DNA from: Asterella californica
Lineage: Eukaryota > Streptophyta > Marchantiopsida > Marchantiales > Aytoniaceae
Direction of reading: 5' to 3'
Assembly (NCBI GenBank): GCA_036924285.1
Contig: JAYKYS010000009.1
Location: 25,834,001 to 25,898,000 of the forward strand
Length of the DNA: 64,000 nt
Positions 11,755-21,173 of this stretch are shown here, piece by piece. The stretch's first letter is position 1. Every line of letters begins with the position of its first letter. Made by a program: the position numbers and the translations under genes. The notes below the pieces were generated by a model that was not told the DNA's origin, ran no database searches, and saw only the letters and a list, made by a program, of their open reading frames with translations.

Positions 11755-13106
11755 AGTCTAGCTTCTACTTCTCAAAAGACGAAACTAGTCTTCTAGAAGA
11801 CAGCTACTCCGTCTTCCGGGATTCTAACAGTGCTTCCTAGATAGCTCTCGTCTTCTGAGCTATATCTAAACAATCCTAACTAAGCAAGGCCTCACATGGA
11901 TTACCAAGAAGACAACCCACCTTGCATCACATCCTACTTCTTATCAGAAGATACAAGATTCACGAGACGTAGAGTGCATAACAGGTTGCGGACTCCTGCG
12001 GTGACAGTGGCCTCTGAGAAGACTCCCGAGACAGCTTCCGATTCAATGTCTTCTTCGGAAGACCTCCCGAAGTCAGGCTTCCCTTCACTGGTCTCACCTG
12101 TCTTCTTCTTCCTACGCGTAATCTATCCTCACAACAGACCCAAGACATTTGCACTCTGTTCTTCTGACTTCTCACCTCTCCTACACACTCAGAAGAAGCT
12201 TGCTGCTCGGTGGGAAGACATGACCCTCGACCATTCTCTCCAGATTTTGCGAGCAAGACTTCTCACGACTCTCTCCTAAGTTCAGGAAGAAGAAGGAATA
12301 GGTTGCTATGGGTCGGACAGAAGAGACCCGAAAATGGACCCTCACGTCTTCTCGCACATTTTGCCAGCCTTTCCAATCTTCTAGTCTCTCTAGGAAGATG
12401 TGGATTTGAGAAGCTTGGAAGACCGGGAGATACAGGCCTAGTTCCCGACTTCCAACTTCTCGAAATAACAAAACAACTCACCACGCCACTCAAGATTCGT
12501 ACCAAGCCTCTCTTAACACAAAAGCAAAGCAAATCCACTCTTGATATGAATTGTGTACAGTCGACTTCCGAAGACAGTCAGGCTTCCGAAGACAGTCAGA
12601 TTCCAGAAGCGTCTTCTGAAGACAGTCTTCCGAAGATGTTCCAATCTCCCGAAGCGTCTTCTGTTCAAGGTTTCGGGAGTAGAGGGATGGTAGGATAGGG
12701 AAATTGATAACTGGGATCTCCAATTTGAGGGCTAGGGATAGGGAAGCTCGAATTGAACTCGGGAAGAAGCGAGAAGATGTCTGACAGAAATTGGAAGCGC
12801 AATGTCGCAATAGGAAAATAGGGATGGGGGGATTGATCGATCAGGTTGCCTGCAAATCACCGAGGAAGCGCGGGGGATACCAAACAAAGGCGAGAAGCAG
12901 TGGGAAGGGAAAAGAACATGGGAAGAACCTCTACTATCTTCTGTCAGCTTCTCGAGTTGTCTTCTTCTTCCGCGCGCTTCCGGCTCTGGTCCCAGCTCCA
13001 ATGCGACCCCACTGAGCTGCTTCCGTCGTCATCTCTTGACTATGTCTCAATCGATCAGACTTCCACCTTTGATTCCACTCAGCCGTCCTCCAATGTCAGC
13101 TTCCGG
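11755..13106 (-). other. Flank of the coding repeat, GAAGAC-rich
   Basis: About 11,820-12,110 matches 63,020-63,290, and 12,110-12,290 matches 63,810-64,000, but the coiled-coil segment that lies between these blocks in copy e (63,292-63,800) is absent here. At the join both copies have ...GTAG before a GAAGAAG run on the minus strand, which could be a splice acceptor. From 12,560 to 12,670 a CTTCCGAAGACAGTC phrase recurs about four times with changes. No open frame of weight is visible. Confidence 0.4.
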
Positions 13107-15129
13107 TATCGTGTCGTATATTTTGTGCGTGAAGGATGTCCAGGAAAACGCGAGGTTCCTGGCTGTGGAGATGCTGTGTGCCAAACAGAGACAAGACAGA
13201 GAAGAACAACCACGAAAAAGGAATGCTGCGATATATACCACTCTGAAAGTATGTACACTGTCGATTCTTTCTCCAAACAGCACAAAACTGAGGAAAAGAC
13301 CAGAGCGGTCTGTAACCTACTTCAGAAGCCCTAAAACAAACCCCTAAAACGTAACCCTAGTCTGAAATCGCCAAAACGTAGCTCAAAGCAAGAGGAACTT
13401 CTCTTTGCTAACAACCAGAGCCACAACAGTATCATGCGATCCAAACCCAAGTCCAAACCACATCCACACACTAGCTCTTGGCTAAAGCTAGCTACCACAA
13501 GCCGTACACAACCAACTAAGTCCCTAACGAACTCAAAAGAGCAAAATCCGTAGTGAAGGAACCGAAAAAGGTCTATCTGTGGACTTCCTCCTTTCGCCGA
13601 ACGGACTTCAGATGTCGATAGGGTCTCCTCCGCTGACTCCGGTAACCCAAGAAACCTTCAGATCCGACTCCTGATAGCCGAGATATCGCCGATTTTCGGT
13701 CGCAGGTGACCGAACCTTCGAAAACTCCTCCCTGCGGCTTAAAACCGCACACCACGCACAAACGGATCGTCTAAACTGATATCCGTCTTCCCTGGCAGAT
13801 AGATCTAGCTACCCTGAACCCAACAAGACTCCAAACAAGTCGTTTGGAGTTCCCCTTGCAAAACCACTCGAGAAATTTGGCCGCAGGTTGCAAAAAACTG
13901 ACGTAAATCAGCTCCCTGCGGCTCAAACTTGCTCACCACACTCAAACCAACAATCCAATTCACACACGGTCTTCTCCTATGAGTAGATGAAGACTCCTTG
14001 ATCGCGTAGGCACCAAGAACGAAGAGCTTGGCTCACCGATCGCGAAGAACAGCCCAACCTCAGGTCACAGGTGAACGAAAATCTGATGTAAGCGCTTCCC
14101 TGCGAGCCAATTTCACTCAGAACTTCCAAACCGCCCGATGAAAACTGGTATCGTCTTCAATTTTCTGTAGAACTCGGTGTTCTGATCCCGTTGGATCCAA
14201 GGACAGCAAGTTTGGACTCCGGAACGGCCCGAACGGTCCAACTCTCCTTCACAAGTAACTGAAAATCTCAAATCTGTTTCCTGCGTCTCAATTTCACTCA
14301 GTACGCACTCCCCGATCCGTCTCTTCCCAAACCGTTTGAACCAATGCGTAGCCTGCACAGATCTGAACCCAACGACGCCTTGCGCGCTTGCATTGGACTT
14401 CCAAATCTCCCGCACCGTCCGCTGACAGGTCGCAGGCGCAAGCAAGCCCCTTAAGCAGCCCCCTTGTTACAGTCTGTACGTACGAAGTTCAACCCTCAAT
14501 AATAAGAAGCAGGCCCCTTGCGTGTTTGATATAACGCCTGAAGCCCTAAATACCCAGTCAGCAAGTAACTAGGGGCCTAGCTTGATTTTACCTTTTTCCG
14601 AATCGCATAACTTCTTCTCTGGATGTCCAAACGAAATAAACAAGATGCCCATGGAAAGCTGACAACGAGCTCTATCCATCTATGCGATAAAAGTAAAGAT
14701 CCGAAGTTGCGCCAAAAGCTCGTAAGCTGGGGCCTAGCTTGTTTTCTCCATCTTTCGAGTCCTGTAACTCCTTCACTATGCATCCAAACGAAGTAGACAA
14801 AGTGCCTATGGAATGCTGACAAGGAGCTCTATCCACTGGTGCGATAAGAACGAAGATCCGAAGTGGTGCCAAAAACCAGTAAGCTGGGGCCTAGCTTATT
14901 TTCTCCATCTTTCGAGTCCTGTAACTTCTCCACTAGGCGTCCAAACGAAGTAGACAAAGTGCCTTTGGAAAGCTGACAAGGAGCTCTACCCATCTATGCG
15001 ATGAAAATGGAGATCTGAGATTGTGCCAAAATCCGTAAGCTGGGGCCTAGCTTGTCTTCTCATGAGTGTCTTTGGAGCGACAAGCATCGAAGTTTGTATT
15101 TCAGGTACGAGCCGGTCCACGACACGACA
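13107..15129 (-). repeat. 3' LTR of element B
   Basis: Plus strand starts TATCGTGTCG and ends CGACACGACA, so the ends are inverted repeats except that the first TG is TA. A related LTR at 58,494 starts TGTCGTGTCG, which shows the ancestral end. It contains three tandem units of about 157 bp (14,572-15,041). It keeps about 103 bp near 13,250-13,352 that the other LTR lacks. Confidence 0.85.
14572..15055 (-). repeat. 157-bp tandem repeats inside the element B LTR
   Basis: Units start at 14,572, 14,729 and 14,886 (157, 157 and 156 bp), each opening with GGGGCCTAGCTT, plus the start of a fourth at 15,042. The units are diverged but clearly homologous. The other LTR has the same array at 22,536, 22,693, 22,850 and 23,006, and the LTR at 58,494-60,519 has it at about 59,966-60,445. 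Such arrays in LTRs often carry transcription control sites; that role is inference. Confidence 0.85.
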
Positions 15130-15142
15130 TCCACCCCCTCTG
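15130..15142 (-). other. Polypurine tract of element B
   Basis: Plus strand TCCACCCCCTCTG directly after the LTR end CGACA, i.e. a purine tract on the element strand just before the 3' LTR. Confidence 0.75.
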
Positions 15143-15204
15143 AACCTGTGCATCCTCCGGTATGCACCAGAGATACCAACCAAGGAGTGGACCGGCTTAT
15201 CGTC

Positions 15205-18200
15205 CTACTTCCCATCGTAACCAACCTCACCTTCAAGATCTTCTGCATAATCCTCATCCTCAAACTGAAACTCCGTCAAGATATCTGCTAGATCGACCTC
15301 CTCATCTCTCTTTTTGAAAATCTTGACACGTTTACCTGCCACTGGTACCTTCAAGCTTGTTCCATCCAACTCTTGCAGGGCGTAAGTTGCGTTGTCATGA
15401 ACCTTCTTCACCACATACGGACCAAACCATCTTCTGGAAAACTTCCGGAGTGCACTATGCTGGTTGTCTAGACTATTGTCATAGACTAACACCCAATCAC
15501 CTTCCTTGATTTCCCTAGGTCTCAAACGATGTCGCTGATCAAATCTGACCTTGTTCTTTAACCGTGCTTCTCGCAGTCTATCCAAAGCAGTTTGGATATC
15601 CTCAGGTCTTCTCTCTAACTGCCTAATTCGAATAGCAAGAAGCTCTTCTCTAGTCAAATTGTCCTCCCAAGGTAACACACTCCATGTCAGAACATGTTCT
15701 TCAATCGGCATGATAGGCTTCTGACCTGTGATGAATTCCACCGGCATGTAACCTGTCACCGAGCTGTGCGTCGTTCTATCTGCCCATAACGCAAATGGTA
15801 AGAGTCGAGGCCACTCGCGCACCCTTCCGTTGCAAGCCTTCACCAAAGCCTTCACAATGGGTGGATGACCACGTTCACTCTTGGCATTCCCTTCGGGGTT
15901 GTAAGCAGTTGTCAGTGACAACCTCACCCCACACCTTGCAAAGAATTCACGAGCCTCATGTGCATCTAGCTCTCCCCGATCTGCAGTGATTTTTCCCACA
16001 CATCCATACCGACAAACAACCTCTTCCAAGAGAAATTTACATACCCCTTCAGTTGTCTTCGTCCGAAGCGCCCTACCCTCGACTTGATTTGATAGATCTT
16101 CTCTAGCAAGTACCAAGTATCTCATCTGCCACAACCCAACCGGCATAATCACCAAGTCTACCACCCACTTGAAATGTATTGCCAGCGGATAAGTTGGATG
16201 TAATCCGTCACGATGTCGGATGTTCGAATACATCTGACATGTCAAACAAGACTCTACAAAAGATACAACATCCCTGTACATGTTTTTCCACCAATACCGC
16301 TCTTTCATCTTGGTAAAAGTGGCCCAAATCCCTCGATGTCCAGCCCAAAGACTCTCATGGAATGCCTTGAGCAACTTCTGCTGATCTTCCTTGTTGCAAA
16401 TCACCCGTAGCGGTACCCCACCTTTCTGCTTCGGTCGTTTCCAAAGAAACCCATCCTGCAACATGAAGTTGTAGGCCTTCCTTCTAACTCTCCGAAACCT
16501 CTCATCTGTCCAACCTGTCTGCTTAACCATCGTACTAAGGTACCTCCCGATATCAAGCAAATCACCATCATACAACCCTTCAACAAACAACTCATCTTCT
16601 CTTCCTGTCTGTGCAATCGAATAGAACTCTGTACCCACGTCGTCAATGTCTTCTACCATCTCATCTTCCCCATCATATCGAGCCCGAGATAACATATCCG
16701 CCATCAGATTATCCTTCCCTGCGATATGTCTAAACTCCGGGTTCAACGACTTGATATATGCGATCCATCGTAACATCGCAATATCAGGAGTTGAACAATT
16801 CATGATCATCCCTAACAATGGCAAGCAATCAGTTTCAACCACCACTACTGCTCCAATCAAATACTCTTTCTCAGTTTTCATAGCTGAAACAATACCCCAC
16901 AATTCTCTCTTCACTTGCGAGTAAGCACGTTGTCGAGCACTTAACACCTTCGCTCCGAACCTAACCGCAAACCTGTCTCCATCCTCATCATCCTGTCCGA
17001 CTGCCCATCCAATTGCAACTGGACTTGTATCCACAGTAAGAACCACCGGCCTAGCACCCTTGTAATCAATCCTTCCCAGAACTGGAGGAGATGATAGTAA
17101 AGACTTCAGCTTCCTTACCGCATCAGTATGCTCTTCTTCCCATCTGAATTTATGACCCTTACGCAACAATCCATACAACGGATCCGCCACATGCGCATAA
17201 TGAGGAATCCAAATGTGGTAGAATACACAAGCACCCAAAAATCTTCTTACTTCTATCAGCGAGTTGCAAACCTCCTTCATCCTTCCAATCGCATCCACCT
17301 TGTTCGGATCTGGCTTCCGACCAAACGATCCACACAAATGACCAACGATCAAAACCTCTCTAACTCCAAATGTAGACTTCGCACCTGACAGCGTAAGATG
17401 AACTTCCTCAAGTCGAGATAAGATCTTCTCACAGTCTGCGATGTGATCAGTGACGTATCGCCGACACCCCCTCTGATCTAATGCTTCATCCTTCTCATCT
17501 TCCACACATCCTTTGATGGGGATGTCATCCAAGAATGGCATCGTCTTTTCGGGGATGAAGTCTCTTAGAACTCGATTCATCCCGTTCATCATGTGTGCTA
17601 CCGAGTTGGTAGCTCCTTGTGGTAAGATACACATCCTAACCAACCCCAAAGGTGTCCTCATTGTCGTGAAGCTTCTGTTCTCCTTCGCTAGTTGAAACTG
17701 ATCATACCCCGAGTAAAGATCTCCCATTGAGTAAATCGCTCTTCCTGCAAACGCTTCTGCAAACTCATCCACAATCGGTCCCACCCCAGCATTTCTGATT
17801 GTTACTGCGTTCACTGGCTGCATGTCTTGGATGAACCGCAGCGACCCATTCTTCTTTGGTACTGTAAACCATCTGCTTGAATATGGTGCAAACGACGGCT
17901 CCAAGATCTTCATCCGCATCTTCTCCTTCAGCAACTCCACTAGTTTGGGCAAGTGAGCCCGCGGTACTGGAATTGGTCTCAAGTTCCATGGCACATGCGG
18001 TACCGTGAAGATAACCATCGGGGTAACAACGTACGGATCTACACATCCAATCTCAAGTGGCTCAAAAGCAAATGCTTTCCCATGTCTTGAAAGCATCTCC
18101 TTGAAGCACATCCTCTCTTCTGGTAGAAGAGACCCATCAGATCCAATCTTCAGCTCTTCAAGGGTCTTCTCCGTGAACTTGTGTCCTATCATTGCAGGAT

Positions 18201-18675
18201 CTCTCAAACTCTTCTCCTTTGAAGCTCGATCCATCTGTTGGTTGGTGTCTTCTGGCAAAGGACCAGCAACTGGCTTTACTTTCCTATCCACTGTCTTGTA
18301 CCTTGTCTCAACTCGAACCTCCGGCGCACGGAATGATTCGATCACCGAATAGACCTCCCTTGAATGAATCTGCACGACCTTATCCATATCCTCCCATCCA
18401 ATAGACATGATCTCTCGCAAGGGATCTTCCAACCCATCCTCTTCATAAACACCAGAAATCCATTCATCCCTTTCTAGCTCACCCAACTCTTTCAACATCA
18501 ACTCAACACCACGCAAATGTTTTTGTTCTTTTCTTCTCAGCTCTTCTATCTTCTTGTAGACAGCAATCCCACACTCTGAAAATCCGATAAACCCTGTACA
18601 AAAGGCACTATCTCCATCAAGCGAGAGTACCTTCTCTTGCGCACCACCACAATCCCGCTCTATAGTGGTACTCAA
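15205..18675 (-). CDS. pol polyprotein of element B: reverse transcriptase, RNase H, integrase
   Basis: An uninterrupted 1,156-codon frame. Residues about 1-200 are a linker. RT spans about 255-430, with TVPKKNGSLR, MGDLYSGYDQF (Asp at about 319) and FLDD at 381-384 in place of the usual YxDD. RNase H follows, with TVDTSP (Asp 549), RELWG (Glu 591), ETDCL (Asp 617) and MADMLSR (Asp 660). Integrase has a His/Cys zinc motif ending CLTC (810-813), then Asp 840, Asp 899 (ADRGEL) and Glu 934 (KSERGH), a D-D-35-E spacing. The C-terminal module has RRWFGPYVV. The frame begins with TTG, whose last two bases overlap the TGA of the upstream frame, and has no early ATG, so translation probably depends on frameshifting or reinitiation. 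It should copy RNA to DNA and insert it in the genome. Confidence 0.92.
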   Translation of the reverse strand: MSTTIERDCGGAQEKVLSLDGDSAFCTGFIGFSECGIAVYKKIEELRRKEQKHLRGVELMLKELGELERDEWISGVYEEDGLEDPLREIMSIGWEDMDKVVQIHSREVYSVIESFRAPEVRVETRYKTVDRKVKPVAGPLPEDTNQQMDRASKEKSLRDPAMIGHKFTEKTLEELKIGSDGSLLPEERMCFKEMLSRHGKAFAFEPLEIGCVDPYVVTPMVIFTVPHVPWNLRPIPVPRAHLPKLVELLKEKMRMKILEPSFAPYSSRWFTVPKKNGSLRFIQDMQPVNAVTIRNAGVGPIVDEFAEAFAGRAIYSMGDLYSGYDQFQLAKENRSFTTMRTPLGLVRMCILPQGATNSVAHMMNGMNRVLRDFIPEKTMPFLDDIPIKGCVEDEKDEALDQRGCRRYVTDHIADCEKILSRLEEVHLTLSGAKSTFGVREVLIVGHLCGSFGRKPDPNKVDAIGRMKEVCNSLIEVRRFLGACVFYHIWIPHYAHVADPLYGLLRKGHKFRWEEEHTDAVRKLKSLLSSPPVLGRIDYKGARPVVLTVDTSPVAIGWAVGQDDEDGDRFAVRFGAKVLSARQRAYSQVKRELWGIVSAMKTEKEYLIGAVVVVETDCLPLLGMIMNCSTPDIAMLRWIAYIKSLNPEFRHIAGKDNLMADMLSRARYDGEDEMVEDIDDVGTEFYSIAQTGREDELFVEGLYDGDLLDIGRYLSTMVKQTGWTDERFRRVRRKAYNFMLQDGFLWKRPKQKGGVPLRVICNKEDQQKLLKAFHESLWAGHRGIWATFTKMKERYWWKNMYRDVVSFVESCLTCQMYSNIRHRDGLHPTYPLAIHFKWVVDLVIMPVGLWQMRYLVLAREDLSNQVEGRALRTKTTEGVCKFLLEEVVCRYGCVGKITADRGELDAHEAREFFARCGVRLSLTTAYNPEGNAKSERGHPPIVKALVKACNGRVREWPRLLPFALWADRTTHSSVTGYMPVEFITGQKPIMPIEEHVLTWSVLPWEDNLTREELLAIRIRQLERRPEDIQTALDRLREARLKNKVRFDQRHRLRPREIKEGDWVLVYDNSLDNQHSALRKFSRRWFGPYVVKKVHDNATYALQELDGTSLKVPVAGKRVKIFKKRDEEVDLADILTEFQFEDEDYAEDLEGEVGYDGK

Positions 18676-20012
18676 CGAAAATCCTTGAACTCTTCACTCA
18701 CCCTTGGAAGTGGCTTCTCCCTCAAACGATCTCGGTTGCGCTCGTGGTTGGACGGTACAGTCAGGAACTGTACCGCTCTCTTCCCATCTTGACTTCGGAT
18801 CCTAGCATACGCAGATCCGTCGTCCAGTACCTTTGTCTCCATCCGGGTTGCTATGATGAAAGGTTGACCCAGAATGAGTGGGTATGATGTTGCTTCCTGA
18901 ACAAAGAAGTTTTGCTCAATAGCAACATCACCTACGCGCACTCTGATGTCTGGACAAGCTCCATACAAGTCTCCTCTCGTGTTGTTGGCTGCTCTTATGA
19001 CCCATCCATGCTCTGTGTCGATCGGCCACTTCTTCCTCTTGTACAGCTCCTTCGACATGATGTTGATTTCTGATCCATGATCGATCAGAGCAACCACCGG
19101 CTCATCCAAGTCCTCGATCCTCACCAACGTCTTCGTCGTAGCTCGAGCCCAGTGACTGTGGCTGTAATGACTTGAGCTCCGCTTCCCATCCTCCTCTTCA
19201 TCCTCGAAATGCACCTTGCGCCTTTGATCTCTTTCTTCCTCTGGAGAATAGACACTGCACCTTGCAAGCTCTCTCTCCTCATCCATTGACATCCTAGTAT
19301 CCAAAGCATGTGATAAACCAGTCTCACCCGTAATTTGTCGTTTCCGTTTGATGACATCGATGATGACATCATGAAACTCACGCTTGGCGATGCCTAACAC
19401 TTCTCTCAAAGTAAACTCCACCTTCGCATTCAGAATGCGATCTTCCAAGACTCCCTTCAAGTCTGTTGAAGCCTCGATATCCGACTGTAGCTTGTACACA
19501 GCCGGCTTACCCTTCTCCTTCTGAGATTTCTCCTTCGATGGAGAAGGAGCATCGTCCATCGGTAGGTCTTGAGCTCCTGCATCCCGAAGCTCTTGGCGAA
19601 CCTTCTCCCCTCGAGTCTGTCTCTTTGAAGAAGTCCCTTCTCCTGAATCCTCTGAATCTCGCCTTCTCTTCTCTTCCAACAACGCTTCGTGTTGGTTCTT
19701 GGCGATGTACGCATGCACCGATAGAGCTTCTATCGGATCCTCCCATCCAGTATCCCTTCTGATCGTTGCAGCTGTCCTCTGCAACGTCTCACGTGCCATC
19801 TTCCCTTTCTGTTTCATGGAGATGGCAGATGACCACAACTCACTTGGCTCAACTTGCTTGTTGAAACTCCTCTCAGCCTGATCCTCAACCCTTGTGCCAT
19901 AAGTTCCAGCTTCCACCATTGCAACTGCTTGCGCTGATAAGTGGTCCTCAACCAACTTCTTCATCCCTCCCCTACCAAAGTTGGTCTGAAGAAGTGCACC
20001 AGTATCCCTCAA
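18672..20012 (-). CDS. gag C-terminal part and aspartic protease of element B
   Basis: A 446-codon frame that lies in the same frame as gag, separated from it by a single TAG at 20,031-20,033 and seven sense codons; in element A the same region reads through. It starts with a charged region and FGRGGM, conserved with element A, then a long charged spacer. The protease segment has VVALIDHGSEINIMS, where DHG replaces the common D-[ST]-G, followed by a hydrophobic ILGQPF near the expected second half. Processing of the polyprotein is the expected role. The unusual active-site triplet is shared with element A (DHGFE) and with the fragment at 31,169 (DHESE), so it is a lineage feature. The end overlaps pol by four bases. 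Confidence 0.8.
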   Translation of the reverse strand: MRDTGALLQTNFGRGGMKKLVEDHLSAQAVAMVEAGTYGTRVEDQAERSFNKQVEPSELWSSAISMKQKGKMARETLQRTAATIRRDTGWEDPIEALSVHAYIAKNQHEALLEEKRRRDSEDSGEGTSSKRQTRGEKVRQELRDAGAQDLPMDDAPSPSKEKSQKEKGKPAVYKLQSDIEASTDLKGVLEDRILNAKVEFTLREVLGIAKREFHDVIIDVIKRKRQITGETGLSHALDTRMSMDEERELARCSVYSPEEERDQRRKVHFEDEEEDGKRSSSHYSHSHWARATTKTLVRIEDLDEPVVALIDHGSEINIMSKELYKRKKWPIDTEHGWVIRAANNTRGDLYGACPDIRVRVGDVAIEQNFFVQEATSYPLILGQPFIIATRMETKVLDDGSAYARIRSQDGKRAVQFLTVPSNHERNRDRLREKPLPRVSEEFKDFR

Positions 20013-20030
20013 CGCTACCTTCCCATCCTT

Positions 20031-21098
20031 CTAGAAGATCACTCCTTGCTGCAGAATATCTGTGAACTCCTTGCAATCTCTGCGCGGATGATCAGTACCA
20101 TCGCACCAGATACACCGCTGGATCCAGCCTTGCTTCTCAACCGGTCTTACTCCACTTGTAGATCCCTTCTCTTCCAATCTGGTGAGCTTGATCTGCAGAT
20201 CTCTCATTCCACGCAATATCTCCTCAAGGTTTGAGTCATCCTTCTTCGGAGATACCATGGGTGCCTGAACAACTGGAACAACCGGAACAACAGGAACAGC
20301 TGGAGCAACAGGTACTACTTGTCTAGCAACAGGAACTGGTCGGACTACAGGAACAGGTGTTACAGCTGTAGGTGTTGGCGCCAGTCTCCTAACAGGAACT
20401 TTCTCTCGCCTCCGCTCCCTCTTGGTGAGCAGACCAACAGCTTCTTCAACCTTCTTCCAGCTGCTAGTCAATCCATCGTCCTCCTCCCGGTCTTCCAGAA
20501 GTACTTCTAGCTTCTCCTGCAACTTCTCATCTGCAGCCCGAAGAAATAGCTCTGTCTTGTTGGACTGCAACGTCAGCTTCTCCATCCTAGTCAGTCGTGA
20601 AAACTGCTTCTCAAACTCCCTAAGCAACTCTGTAGCTTGTAAACCCTTCCTTGGTTGCTCAACCCACTCCAAGAAGGACTTCTTGGTGACTCTATCAGAG
20701 TCCTCCAAGAAGTACTCATCCATCAAGGCACGCGCAAACGTCTCCCAGTCCTTGTTAAAATGCTTCGTTAGCATTTTAACATGATCTCTAATCTCTGGAG
20801 CTGCTGCTAACTCAAATGTCTCAATCATCTCATCTTCTGAGACCCGGTTCAGCTCCATCTCTTTCACATAATGCCTCAGATATCTTGAGACATCTCTCCC
20901 ATCGAACTGGTCAATCCTGCTGACCACCGCTTGTAGCGCCTTCGTTGCCAAAGCTTCCTTCCGCTCATCAGACTGTTGCTGCCGCAAGAACATAGTGAAA
21001 GCTTGGAACATCGATGCAGTCGCTGGATCCAACTGCACCTTCGGCAACCCACTTGAACCACTAGCTCCATCTCCGTCACCTTTCCCATCCCCACTCAT
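20031..21098 (-). CDS. gag of element B
   Basis: From the ATG at 21,098 (MSGDGKGDG) this gives 355 residues. An open frame begins 21 bases earlier without an ATG, so I chose the ATG. A helical retrotransposon-gag region is followed by a Pro/Val-rich low-complexity spacer and one zinc knuckle, CIWCDGTDHPRRDC. It forms the virus-like particle and binds RNA, as known for the family. The frame ends at TAG soon after the zinc knuckle. Whether that stop is a lesion or a read-through signal is open. The distance from the primer site to the ATG is short (about 50 bases). Confidence 0.85.
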   Translation of the reverse strand: MSGDGKGDGDGASGSSGLPKVQLDPATASMFQAFTMFLRQQQSDERKEALATKALQAVVSRIDQFDGRDVSRYLRHYVKEMELNRVSEDEMIETFELAAAPEIRDHVKMLTKHFNKDWETFARALMDEYFLEDSDRVTKKSFLEWVEQPRKGLQATELLREFEKQFSRLTRMEKLTLQSNKTELFLRAADEKLQEKLEVLLEDREEDDGLTSSWKKVEEAVGLLTKRERRREKVPVRRLAPTPTAVTPVPVVRPVPVARQVVPVAPAVPVVPVVPVVQAPMVSPKKDDSNLEEILRGMRDLQIKLTRLEEKGSTSGVRPVEKQGWIQRCIWCDGTDHPRRDCKEFTDILQQGVIF

Positions 21099-21150
21099 GA
21101 TTGCCAATCTCTTCTTCAAAGTTCACACACAGAAGAATCTCCACCCCAGA

Positions 21151-21170
21151 CCTTCACGTCGAGTTCACCA
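21151..21170 (-). other. Primer binding site of element B
   Basis: Element strand TGGTGAACTCGACGTGAAGG, three bases after the 5' LTR. The TGG start fits pairing with a tRNA ending CCA. The tRNA identity is unknown to me. Confidence 0.6.
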
Positions 21171-21173
21171 CCG

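Noticed and set aside
12560..12670. Heat shock element cluster (alternating GAA and TTC)
   Set aside because: Most CTTCCGAAG words have one base between TTC and GAA, not the two needed; only isolated sites fit.
14113..14445. 110-codon minus-strand frame inside the element B LTR, present again at 22,077-22,409
   Set aside because: Its duplication is due to the LTR. It has no motif, and the related LTR at 58,494-60,519 breaks the frame, so selection is not supported.
14572..15041. CRISPR-like array
   Set aside because: The units are contiguous 157-bp tandem repeats without spacers, within a plant LTR.
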